Positions 1 through 5,751 of a stretch of DNA of 8,481 bases are shown piece after piece (the first letter of the stretch is position 1; each line of letters starts with the position of its first letter). Under the pieces are notes generated by a model. It was not told the origin of the DNA. It did not search any database and worked only from the letters and a program-made list of their open reading frames with translations. Position numbers and translations under genes: made by a program. The DNA is from Nitrososphaerales archaeon TH5893 (GTDB taxonomy: Archaea; Thermoproteota; Nitrososphaeria; Nitrososphaerales; Nitrososphaeraceae), in contig JAATVT010000225.1 in the NCBI GenBank assembly GCA_014523685.1, positions 1-8,481 of the forward strand, in the 5' to 3' direction.

Positions 1-515
1 ACTATTCCTCCTATTACTATTCCACTGAAACCTTTCAGACCCTTTGTATACACTACGGTAAGAATGACTGCCATCAATAGCCCCGATGCAAGGATCTCAA
101 TGCCAAATATGAGAGGTAAGGGATAGACATAGTTTGGGGCATTAGCACCTAGGTGTGCTTCAGTTCCGATTACATATTTTACAAATAGACTTGCCAGTAA
201 AGCACCAATTATCTCTGCTGAAAAATAATACAGTAATTGAAGTTTCGTAATATGCTTCGTAATTAAAAACCCAATTGTAACTGCAGGATTAAAATGAGCC
301 ATAGAGATTTTACCAAAAAGATAAACTGCTATAGCAACTCCAATAAAAGGAGCAAATGCAATGAAAGGAATTCCTAAAATCCCATTTGTCTTTGCATCTA
401 TTACTATTGAACCGGTAGCAAGCACAACTACAATAAATGTGCCAGCAACTTCTGCAATGAACTTTTTTTGGTTTGAACTCAGTCCATCAATTATCTTTAG
501 GAAGATTTGTGACAA
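1..515 (-). CDS. MIP-family channel (aquaporin/aquaglyceroporin), 3' end cut by window edge
   Basis: A membrane channel of the major intrinsic protein family, probably conducting water and small neutral solutes; beside arsC and arsM the likely cargo is undissociated arsenite, As(OH)3. The 171 visible residues contain a first helix with the family's AEVAGTF pattern (about 19-39), a second helix (about 50-68), the pore motif HFNPAV with NPA at 76-78, a third helix (about 94-116) and a fourth (about 133-155). The second NPA box would lie beyond the window. The frame is open back to a TAA. The only usual start in it is TTG at 515, which overlaps the end of arsC by 29 bp and implies translational coupling. 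Family membership is clear. Arsenite transport is inferred from context, by analogy with AqpS in the Sinorhizobium meliloti ars operon. A plain water or glycerol channel is possible. Confidence 0.85.
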   Translation of the reverse strand, partial: MSQIFLKIIDGLSSNQKKFIAEVAGTFIVVVLATGSIVIDAKTNGILGIPFIAFAPFIGVAIAVYLFGKISMAHFNPAVTIGFLITKHITKLQLLYYFSAEIIGALLASLFVKYVIGTEAHLGANAPNYVYPLPLIFGIEILASGLLMAVILTVVYTKGLKGFSGIVIGGI

Positions 516-930
516 GTTGCTTTACTCTTTGCTCAATATCATCTCTAATTTCTCTTACCTGGTCTATTGTCTTACCCTTTGGGTCTTCTATTCCCCAGTC
601 TATTAAATTAGGAATGAATAATGTTGGACAGAAAGACTTGTCTATACATCCCATATTGATTATTTTTGTAGAGTTTCTCATCATATCTTCAGTGATATCT
701 TTGGGTTTTTGTTGCTTGATGTCTACTCCAACTTCACTCATAGCCTGAACTACTACTGGATTTAGTTGAGATGTAGGCTTTGTTCCTGCACTTATAGGTT
801 CATATCCTTCTGGAGTATATTCCCTAAAGAAGCCTTCAGCCATTTGACTTCTTCCTGCATTTTCTACACAAACAAAGAGAATAGTTTTCTTTTGTCTTGT
901 TTTTGACTTTGAGCCAAAAGAGAATTTCAT
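487..930 (-). CDS. arsC: Arsenate reductase, thioredoxin-type (LMW-PTP fold)
   Basis: Reduces arsenate to arsenite in the cytoplasm using a relay of three cysteines, with electrons expected from thioredoxin. The 147-residue protein has the phosphatase loop C-x5-R at Cys21-Arg27 (CVENAGR followed by SQMAEGF), a second redox pair Cys95 and Cys101 (MGC...FCP), and a DP pair at 116-117 in the position of the general acid of this fold. Having all three cysteines separates it from ordinary tyrosine phosphatases, which lack the later pair. Length fits the family (about 130-140) plus a basic N-terminal lead of some 15 residues. It follows arsM by 26 bp on the same strand and its last codons overlap the channel gene, so the three are probably one transcript. 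Only weak purine-rich sequence precedes the ATG. Confidence 0.9.
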   Translation of the reverse strand: MKFSFGSKSKTRQKKTILFVCVENAGRSQMAEGFFREYTPEGYEPISAGTKPTSQLNPVVVQAMSEVGVDIKQQKPKDITEDMMRNSTKIINMGCIDKSFCPTLFIPNLIDWGIEDPKGKTIDQVREIRDDIEQRVKQLVTNLPKDN

Positions 931-956
931 TTCTGATAATCTCTTATTTTTTAGTC

Positions 957-1757
957 TTACTTCTTTACCGCTTTTACTACAATGCTACTGATTTTTCTAT
1001 TGCCTTGAACTCTGTTTTCGTTTTCTTCTTGTGTGTATAATTTATCCTCCAGTATTTCGGGATTTTGAAATCCTGCTTTTCTAATACTTTCAAGATAATT
1101 CTCTTTTGTTAATGCACCATCAATACAACTACACCACTTGTCAGAATCTATAGAATCTCCGTGCACTTCTTTATCCGCTACTAAATCAGATATTACCATT
1201 CTACCCTGTCCTTGTTTCAAAATTCTATGGACTTCTTTAAACGTGTCAGCCTTGTTTGTAGTTAGGTTGATAACACAATTGCTGATAACAAGATCTACAG
1301 AATTATCATCAACTGGAATTCTTTTTTCTATATCTCCTTTTCTAAATTCTACATTTGTATAACCATTTTCTTTTGCATTTCTTCTTGCTTTCTCCAACAT
1401 CTCATTAGTCAGGTCTATGCCTACTACTTTCCCCGAATGTCCAACCTTGTTGGCGGACAAAAATACATCTATTCCTGCACCAGAACCCAAATCTACAACG
1501 ATTTCTCCCTCTTTAGCATCTGCATGATGTAAAGGAGCACCACATCCTACTCCCAAAACTGACGCTTCAGGTATGGATTCCAACTCTTTATTATCATAAC
1601 CAACAACCGTAGCAGAGTTAGAAGGGGAGCAGCAACTACTACCTGATTTGTTATTACTATTAAATTCCATAGTCGGTGCACAACATGTCTCAGTCCCTGT
1701 TAATGCAATCTTGCCATATCTTTCTTTAATTTTATTCTTAATTTGTTGTTCTTGCAT
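957..1757 (-). CDS. arsM: Arsenite S-adenosylmethionine methyltransferase
   Basis: Transfers methyl groups from S-adenosylmethionine to trivalent arsenic, giving methylated and finally volatile arsenicals. The 266-residue protein has the class I methyltransferase motif I VVDLGSGAGID at about 87-97, the acidic residue ending the next strand (GIDLT, Asp115), and the arsenic-binding cysteines expected of ArsM: Cys72 in GCGAP, Cys161 in NCVINL and Cys211 in CSCIDGAL. Two vicinal cysteine pairs near the N-terminus (25-26 and 42-43) resemble the extra As(III)-binding pairs of many prokaryotic ArsM proteins. The ATG at 1757 lies about 27 bp from the centre of a TATA-like box, so the message is probably leaderless. 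It is the first gene of the leftward arsM-arsC-channel unit, divergent from the HxlR regulator. Confidence 0.92.
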   Translation of the reverse strand: MQEQQIKNKIKERYGKIALTGTETCCAPTMEFNSNNKSGSSCCSPSNSATVVGYDNKELESIPEASVLGVGCGAPLHHADAKEGEIVVDLGSGAGIDVFLSANKVGHSGKVVGIDLTNEMLEKARRNAKENGYTNVEFRKGDIEKRIPVDDNSVDLVISNCVINLTTNKADTFKEVHRILKQGQGRMVISDLVADKEVHGDSIDSDKWCSCIDGALTKENYLESIRKAGFQNPEILEDKLYTQEENENRVQGNRKISSIVVKAVKK

Positions 1758-1762
1758 ATGCT

Positions 1763-1783
1763 ATTGTTTAGAACCAAAACTAT
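1763..1783. promoter_or_regulatory. Imperfect inverted repeat over the arsM transcription start
   Basis: ATTGTTT and AAACTAT (six of seven positions complementary) flank seven bases between the shared TATA box and the arsM start. Placed here it could be a binding site controlling the leftward operon. It does not resemble the TTGCACT palindrome on the other side, and an imperfect 7-bp repeat in AT-rich DNA can arise by chance. Confidence 0.25.
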
Positions 1784-1788
1784 TTAAG
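1781..1788. promoter_or_regulatory. TATA-like box shared by arsM and the HxlR regulator
   Basis: The sequence TATTTAAG on plus reads CTTAAATA on minus. Counting about 26 bp leftward puts initiation at 1757-1759, right at the arsM ATG (a leaderless message). Counting about 26 bp rightward puts it near 1811, inside the palindrome 1806-1820 and about 12 bases before the regulator's ATG. A-rich bases that could serve as a TFB recognition element flank it on the left (CCAAAA). It is the only TATA-like element in this 65-bp gap that fits both genes. Confidence 0.5.
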
Positions 1789-1805
1789 TTATCAAGGGTA
1801 AAATA

Positions 1806-1820
1806 TTGCACTAAGTGCAA
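1806..1820. promoter_or_regulatory. Perfect 7-1-7 palindrome, probable operator of the divergent ars promoter
   Basis: TTGCACT-A-AGTGCAA is a perfect inverted repeat with a one-base centre, ending two bases before the regulator's ATG. The size and symmetry suit a dimeric winged-helix protein. The predicted rightward transcription start falls inside it, so a bound repressor would block its own gene and might also affect arsM. It is too tight (one-base centre) to be an RNA hairpin. That the neighbouring HxlR protein binds it is inference. Confidence 0.6.
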
Positions 1821-1822
1821 AC

Positions 1823-2227
1823 ATGGAAACTATCAGCAAGAGGAAAGAAAAAGATCTTCCTATTCTAAACAAGAACCTAGAGTGTAATTTTGAAGGCTAT
1901 GACTCAATACTACTTATGTCTGAAACTGCAAAATTAAGAAGTTTGATAACAAAAAGAGGAACGCTTGAAATATTAATTCCTTTATGCTGCACTACCGATC
2001 CTGTAAGACATAAACAATTCAGACATGCCTTAAAGGGCTTCAGCACTAGAACTCTGTCGATTAGACTCAAGGAACTAGAAAAGAGTGGAATATTAGAGAG
2101 ACACAGGTATAATGAAATACCACCACGGGTTGAATATACGTTAACTACCAAAGGACAAGAACTTGTTGAATCAGTTGTTAGTATACTACAATGGATGAGA
2201 AAATGGGCTAACAGTAAAAAAAGATAG
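1823..2227 (+). CDS. HxlR-family winged-helix regulator, candidate arsenic sensor
   Basis: A 134-residue DNA-binding protein. The HxlR signature is clear in the helix-turn-helix and wing: KQFRHAL (64-70), the recognition segment FSTRTLSIRLKELEKSGILER (73-93), then a basic wing ending in YTLTTKGQEL (105-114). The N-terminal half differs from classical members: the usual CP...GGKWT region is replaced by ITKRGTLEILIPLCC. Cysteines occur at 21, 55 and 56, enough for a three-thiolate As(III) site. It is divergent from arsM-arsC-channel, with a palindrome just before its ATG, so it probably controls the operon and itself. No ArsR gene is visible. Arsenic sensing is inference; it could instead respond to redox stress. 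Met32 is a possible alternative start but would lose Cys21. Confidence 0.85.
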   Translation: METISKRKEKDLPILNKNLECNFEGYDSILLMSETAKLRSLITKRGTLEILIPLCCTTDPVRHKQFRHALKGFSTRTLSIRLKELEKSGILERHRYNEIPPRVEYTLTTKGQELVESVVSILQWMRKWANSKKR

Positions 2228-2333
2228 TCTAAAGTCTCTATTGATATTGACGATAATTGAGACCCAAAGTCACTATTTAATTCAAGAAAATCTAAGCCCA
2301 CATCTATGCAAACAGAAAATCCTCTTTCATAAA

Positions 2334-2343
2334 GATATATTTG
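2334..2343 (+). promoter_or_regulatory. Candidate TATA box for the nicotinate phosphoribosyltransferase gene
   Basis: GATATATTTG lies about 38 bp before the ATG at 2376, predicting initiation near 2364 and a leader of roughly 12 bases. The 148-bp gap after the HxlR gene suggests that this gene has its own promoter. Other AT-rich boxes are present (for example around 2274-2281), so the choice is tentative. Confidence 0.35.
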
Positions 2344-2375
2344 AACAATTGTCGATAGATATTGACATTATTTCA

Positions 2376-3833
2376 ATGGAAATCCCTTCAAGATCAGTGG
2401 GCGAAAGTGAGTGCACATCTTTCTGTACAGATCTTTATCAATTGACAATGGCTGCTGCCTACTATTTTAGTCCTAATCGGATAAGTAGGAGCAGAGGAAT
2501 ATTTGAGATGTTTGTCAGAAAGCTTCCCCTGAATAGATCATATATTGTGGCTGCTGGACTGGAACAGGCATTATATTCTATTTTAAGCATGAAATTTAGT
2601 GACGAACAAATATCTTACATAAGATCTCTTGAACCATTCAAGAACGTAGATGAGGATTTCTTTGACTATCTAAGGGCTTTCAATTTTACAGGTACTATTT
2701 GGGCTGTTCCTGAAGGTACTATATTATTCCCACACGAGCCTCTACTTAGAATCGAGGCTCCTATGATTGAAGCACAAATTGTTGAAACATGCGTGTTATC
2801 AATTATTAATTATCAGAGTTTAATTGCAACTAAGGCCTCAAGGATCGTAAATGCGGCTAGTGGCAGACCTGTAATCGAATTTGGTTCTAGGCGAGCACAT
2901 GGCCCCCAAGCAGGCTTTCTTGCATCAAGGGCAAGTTTTATCGGAGGATGCATAGGCACATCCAATATACATGCAGGTCTCAAGCTTGGAATTCCAGTAT
3001 TCGGTACCATGGCCCATTCATTTATAATGAGTTTTGAAAATGAGGTGGAAGCATTTCAGCAGTTTAATCATTTGATTCCATCTGGATTCTTGTTAGTCGA
3101 TACCTATGACAGCATTAGGGCCGTCAAAAAGATCATTCAAGCTAAAATCCATCCCACCGGAATAAGATTAGATAGCGGTGACCTATTTCAATTAAGCATA
3201 GATGTAAGGAAGATATTAGATCGAGCAGGTTATTCTTTTACCAAAATCATGGCCAGCGGCGACCTGAATGAATTTCTGATAAAGGATCTGATTAACAGGG
3301 GCGCCCCTATAGATTGGTTTGCTGTTGGAACAGAATTAGTTACATCAAGGGATGATCCTGCAATGAATGGAGTATACAAGCTGGTTGCGATGAGGGTTCC
3401 ACCATCGCCATCATCATCTTCCTCATTGGTTATGTCAAACAATAAAGCAAAAGCAGACAATTATGATGCCGATTATGTAGGGGGATTAGTATATAAAATC
3501 AAAACAAGTCCTGGCAAGAAATCATATCCCGGGCCTAAACAGATACATAGAATATTTTTGAACAACTCACTAGAATTCGATCTTGTAACATTAGAAGACG
3601 AAGATGTGGATGACAGTAATAACTCAATTCCTTTATTAAGGAAATATGCTGAAAAGGGAGAGATTTTGGGAGAGCTACCATCAATACATACCCTTCAAGA
3701 ATTTCATTTACAACAGCTAAATACCCTTCCCCCAAAACTTAAAGATCTATATCGTGTCCCAGAAACATTTCCAGTAAAATTTAGTAAGAAGCTAGTTACG
3801 TCGCTTAATAAAATTATCCAAAAGAATGTGTAA
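2376..3833 (+). CDS. pncB: Nicotinate phosphoribosyltransferase
   Basis: Joins nicotinate to PRPP with ATP hydrolysis to make nicotinate mononucleotide, the Preiss-Handler entry to NAD salvage. Family landmarks occur in order: DLYQLTM (19-25), the substrate-binding EFGSRRAHGP (168-177), GTMAHS with the phosphorylated His214 (210-215), LLVDTYDS, RLDSGDL (264-270), ASGDLNE (293-299) and VGTELVTSRDDPAMNGVYKLV (from 317). The 485 residues match the longer bacterial/human type rather than short archaeal forms. A proline/serine-rich stretch (342-350) before the C-terminal domain looks like a flexible insert. I start at ATG 2376 because the family begins just before DLYQLTM. An in-frame TTG at 2241 would add 45 residues with no family resemblance. 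Its convergent neighbour is also a phosphoribosyltransferase-fold protein. Confidence 0.93.
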   Translation: MEIPSRSVGESECTSFCTDLYQLTMAAAYYFSPNRISRSRGIFEMFVRKLPLNRSYIVAAGLEQALYSILSMKFSDEQISYIRSLEPFKNVDEDFFDYLRAFNFTGTIWAVPEGTILFPHEPLLRIEAPMIEAQIVETCVLSIINYQSLIATKASRIVNAASGRPVIEFGSRRAHGPQAGFLASRASFIGGCIGTSNIHAGLKLGIPVFGTMAHSFIMSFENEVEAFQQFNHLIPSGFLLVDTYDSIRAVKKIIQAKIHPTGIRLDSGDLFQLSIDVRKILDRAGYSFTKIMASGDLNEFLIKDLINRGAPIDWFAVGTELVTSRDDPAMNGVYKLVAMRVPPSPSSSSSLVMSNNKAKADNYDADYVGGLVYKIKTSPGKKSYPGPKQIHRIFLNNSLEFDLVTLEDEDVDDSNNSIPLLRKYAEKGEILGELPSIHTLQEFHLQQLNTLPPKLKDLYRVPETFPVKFSKKLVTSLNKIIQKNV

Positions 3834-3841
3834 AAACAGAA

Positions 3842-3858
3842 ATAACAGTTCTTGTTAT
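3842..3858. terminator. Small hairpin in the convergent gap
   Basis: ATAACA and TGTTAT form a 6-bp stem with a 5-base loop (GTTCT), starting 9 bases after the stop of the nicotinate phosphoribosyltransferase gene. The position fits a 3' end signal, but the stem is AT-rich and no T-run follows on the plus strand. Confidence 0.3.
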
Positions 3859-3869
3859 AACATATAGCA

Positions 3870-3901
3870 GGACAGACTAATCGCAATTGAAATATCTGTC
3901 C
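3870..3901. terminator. Inverted repeat between convergent genes
   Basis: GGACAGA (3870-3876) and TCTGTCC (3895-3901) are perfectly complementary around an 18-base loop. The repeat lies between the two convergent stops, 16 bases from the minus-strand one, so it could mark the 3' end of both messages. Plus-strand T-rich sequence (ATTTATTCTTTA) follows it. A binding site is the alternative. Confidence 0.35.
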
Positions 3902-3917
3902 ATTGATAATTTATTCT

Positions 3918-4496
3918 TTACATTTCCTTTGATGGTATCATAATATTAATGACTTGCTCGTCTGTGACAGGTTTAAAGTCACGATAATACTGTCCTACTG
4001 ACTTGAAATTAGAGGAGGAAGGAGAAGTAATAACCTCGATATGATTGGCTTCTTTTCTTAACAAATTTATGCTATCTTTTGGAGCAATTGGAACAGCAAT
4101 TATCAAACAATTTGGATTTATTGTTTTGATCCATCTCGCTGTCACAATAGCTGTCGCTCCAGTTGCCACTCCATCATCTACCAACACAATACTATTTTTA
4201 TGCCGTATGCGGGTCGCAATTGTGTCTGTCCTATTACGGTAGATAGCCGTTCTGCGTTTTATCTCGTTTATTTGTATAGATTTCTCCTTTTCAATATAAT
4301 CCTGAGATATGCTTAACTCTCTGACAATCTCGCGGTTCAGATAAAAATAACCATCTTCCATTACGGCCCCTATGGCAACTTCTTCAGTATGTGGTGCTCT
4401 GAGTTTTCTTGGAATAATGATATCAAATTCCGAAGACAGTTTCTTTGCCACCATATTACCTACGATTACTCCTCCGCGAGGTATTCCTAATGTCAT
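3918..4496 (-). CDS. Phosphoribosyltransferase-fold protein (COG1926 type); conservative ATG start
   Basis: A cytoplasmic protein of the type I phosphoribosyltransferase fold. It shows GIPRGGV (4-10), PRKLRAP (29-35), the AIGAV segment (41-45), and the PRPP-binding loop VLVDDGVATGAT (104-115), followed by AVPIAP and the C-terminal VGQYYRDF typical of this group. The substrate of the group is not established; purine or related salvage is possible. The first ATG at 4496 gives 192 residues but begins in the middle of the first strand of the fold. In-frame codons upstream (to 4622) encode the missing N-terminal helix region, so the true protein is probably about 234 residues (see the next entries). 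It converges on the nicotinate phosphoribosyltransferase gene. Confidence 0.85.
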   Translation of the reverse strand: MTLGIPRGGVIVGNMVAKKLSSEFDIIIPRKLRAPHTEEVAIGAVMEDGYFYLNREIVRELSISQDYIEKEKSIQINEIKRRTAIYRNRTDTIATRIRHKNSIVLVDDGVATGATAIVTARWIKTINPNCLIIAVPIAPKDSINLLRKEANHIEVITSPSSSNFKSVGQYYRDFKPVTDEQVINIMIPSKEM

Positions 4497-4622
4497 AATA
4501 TTTTCTCTTCTTTCTCTTTCATTTTTAGTAATATTTCTTAATGCTTCACCTAGGATATTTCCAGCACTAGCTCTATCTTTAAGTCTTAATTGAATTCCAA
4601 ATTTGTCTAGTAGGATAGTAAT
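4497..4622 (-). other. In-frame N-terminal extension of the phosphoribosyltransferase, probable ATT start at 4622
   Basis: Forty-two open codons precede the ATG at 4496 in the same frame, up to a TAG at 4634-4632. They encode LRLKDRASAGNILGEAL and a charged linker leading directly into IMTLGIPRGGV. Family members begin in this way, with F/R-x-DR-x-x-AG-x-x-L-A ahead of the LPRGG strand. None of these codons is ATG, GTG or TTG. An ATT at 4622 has a GGAG motif at ideal spacing. An ATT start, a sequencing error, or decay of the original start would each explain it. That the segment is coding is an inference from family pattern. Confidence 0.65.
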
Positions 4623-4628
4623 TGATCG

Positions 4629-4633
4629 CTCCT
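4629..4633 (-). promoter_or_regulatory. Shine-Dalgarno AGGAG deciding an ATT start
   Basis: On the minus strand AGGAG is followed by six bases and then ATT at 4622. This is the clearest ribosome-binding motif that I found in the window. It makes sense only for a start near 4622, since the ATG at 4496 is over 120 bases away. Confidence 0.5.
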
Positions 4634-4663
4634 ATTCTCTGAATGAATATGATACCTGACTTT

Positions 4664-4671
4664 GATATAAA
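4664..4671 (-). promoter_or_regulatory. TATA box of the phosphoribosyltransferase gene
   Basis: Minus-strand TTTATATC is close to the archaeal TATA consensus. It predicts initiation near 4641, giving a leader of about 19 bases that holds the AGGAG motif and ends at the ATT codon. With the ATG at 4496 the leader would be about 145 bases. Confidence 0.55.
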
Positions 4672-4680
4672 TAATCTTGA

Positions 4681-5016
4681 CTGGTTTTAACCTGACTGTT
4701 GTCTAGTCATAACTGTATGACAAGTACTTACAGTAATTCAAGAATCAATTTTTGATATTGGTACATACTGATAAAACAAGTCCCATATTTTGCACAAACC
4801 ACAATATAGGAATTAACGTATGATGAAGTACAATTTGGACCAGCATACATTATTTATTGTCAATTCAAACTGCGCAGACAAATGTGGAGATAATTGTGAA
4901 ACTGGGAATCTGTCATAAAAACAGAATTCAGAGCCTGGATCAAGGAAAAATGATTCTGCATTTCACTAGCTCAAAGAGCGTTTCGAACGGCTGCACCATC
5001 TTATTTTCTGTATTTA
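4681..5016. other. Intergenic stretch with no convincing gene
   Basis: This AT-rich spacer lies between two minus-strand genes: the 3' end of the HxlR gene at 5017 and the promoter of the phosphoribosyltransferase gene near 4670. I see no RNA gene, no long repeat and no strong terminator. It holds only the short cysteine-bearing frame listed next and a 64-codon TTG-started plus frame (4857-5051) that runs into the HxlR gene and looks random. Confidence 0.5.
4820..4918 (+). CDS. Possible 32-residue cysteine-containing microprotein
   Basis: An ATG-ATG start opens a 32-codon frame ending in TAA. The second half holds three cysteines with regular spacing, C-x3-C-x3-C (NCADKCGDNCETG), which could suit a small metal site. 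AATATAGG lies 12-19 bases upstream, too near for a usual TATA distance, and there is no Shine-Dalgarno motif. I do not recognise the peptide, and a frame of this length arises easily by chance. Confidence 0.15.
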   Translation: MMKYNLDQHTLFIVNSNCADKCGDNCETGNLS

Positions 5017-5499
5017 CTACGATAGAAGCTCCTTTAGGTGATAACTTTTAATTATTTCTCTTGCTATTGGCTGGGGAAAGATCTCATTTAACTTCCTGGG
5101 TCTTTTGTCCTCGAATACAACATCGGAGTACCATTTGGAACCGAAGGCGGTTAGTTGCATCAAGATAGGCATGGTGTCCTTGCCCTTCTGTGTAAGCCTC
5201 CATCGCACCATCACCGGCGATTTTTTTTCCTCAAAACATTCTATATAACCTTCCTTCTCTAGCTCCCTCAGACGCATTGAAAGAACCCTTGGCGTTAAGC
5301 CTTGAATAGATTCCAAGAGGCGATTGAAACGATTTATCTTGAGAAAGCCGATATCTCTGATTATAAGAATGGTCCACTTCTTACCTAGTACCCCAAGGCT
5401 AGTCCTAATTGGACATTGGTTGAACCTTACCTGGGGCCAAATAGTTCCTTCGTCATCTATAGTTGATTTTTCTTCTTGACTTTTGATATACTGCCGCAA
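5017..5499 (-). CDS. HxlR-family transcriptional regulator
   Basis: A 160-residue winged-helix DNA-binding protein of classical HxlR type: CPIRTSLGVLGKKWTILIIRDI (29-50), then INRFNRLLESIQGLTPRVLSMRLRELEKEGYIE (55-87) as the helix-turn-helix, and a wing ending in VRWRLTQKGKD. Cys29 sits where redox-responsive members such as YodB and HypR carry their sensing cysteine; Cys88 is a second. An extra tail of about 30 residues follows the usual domain. The start is TTG at 5499, directly after an in-frame TAG; no usable ATG follows until inside the domain. AAGGGAAT lies some 12 bases upstream. Its targets are unknown, as no gene diverges from it and its neighbours on both sides lie on the same strand. 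Confidence 0.88.
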   Translation of the reverse strand: MRQYIKSQEEKSTIDDEGTIWPQVRFNQCPIRTSLGVLGKKWTILIIRDIGFLKINRFNRLLESIQGLTPRVLSMRLRELEKEGYIECFEEKKSPVMVRWRLTQKGKDTMPILMQLTAFGSKWYSDVVFEDKRPRKLNEIFPQPIAREIIKSYHLKELLS

Positions 5500-5751
5500 C
5501 TATTCTACTATTCCCTTGCATACTTATTAACTATATTCAGTATATTGTTGTCCAAGAGTTCATCAAACGGAACTGAAATGTAGTGAGAAATCGCATAATT
5601 AAATAATAAAATAATTTAACTACTAACTTCCGTACGGGCCGTATTTTTATTAGCTATAATTATGCCGCCCTAATACGATGTGTTTGCATAACATGAATGT
5701 TTTCTGGGTTCTATCTGTTAACTTGATCTTTTAAGAGGTATCATTCACGTG

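Noticed and set aside
361..748. Two plus-strand reading frames of 81 and 91 codons
   Set aside because: They are antisense to the channel and arsC genes, overlap each other, and have no recognisable domain.
487..930. Reading arsC as a low-molecular-weight protein tyrosine phosphatase
   Set aside because: The Cys95/Cys101 pair and the arsM neighbour favour the arsenate reductase.
1897..2301. Minus-strand 134-codon frame
   Set aside because: Antisense to the HxlR regulator, which has a clear family pattern; the reverse frame does not.
2241..2375. TTG start giving a 530-residue nicotinate phosphoribosyltransferase
   Set aside because: The extra 45 residues do not look like the family, and a normal ATG lies just before the conserved DLYQLTM segment.
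4857..5051. 64-codon plus-strand frame with TTG start
   Set aside because: No promoter or ribosome-binding site, runs into the end of the HxlR gene on the other strand, and resembles no known protein.
5630..5652. GC-rich CCGTACGG palindrome followed by a T-run, looking like a terminator
   Set aside because: The overlapping arms leave only a 4-bp stem, and no plus-strand gene lies upstream for it to terminate. An operator use cannot be excluded but has no support.
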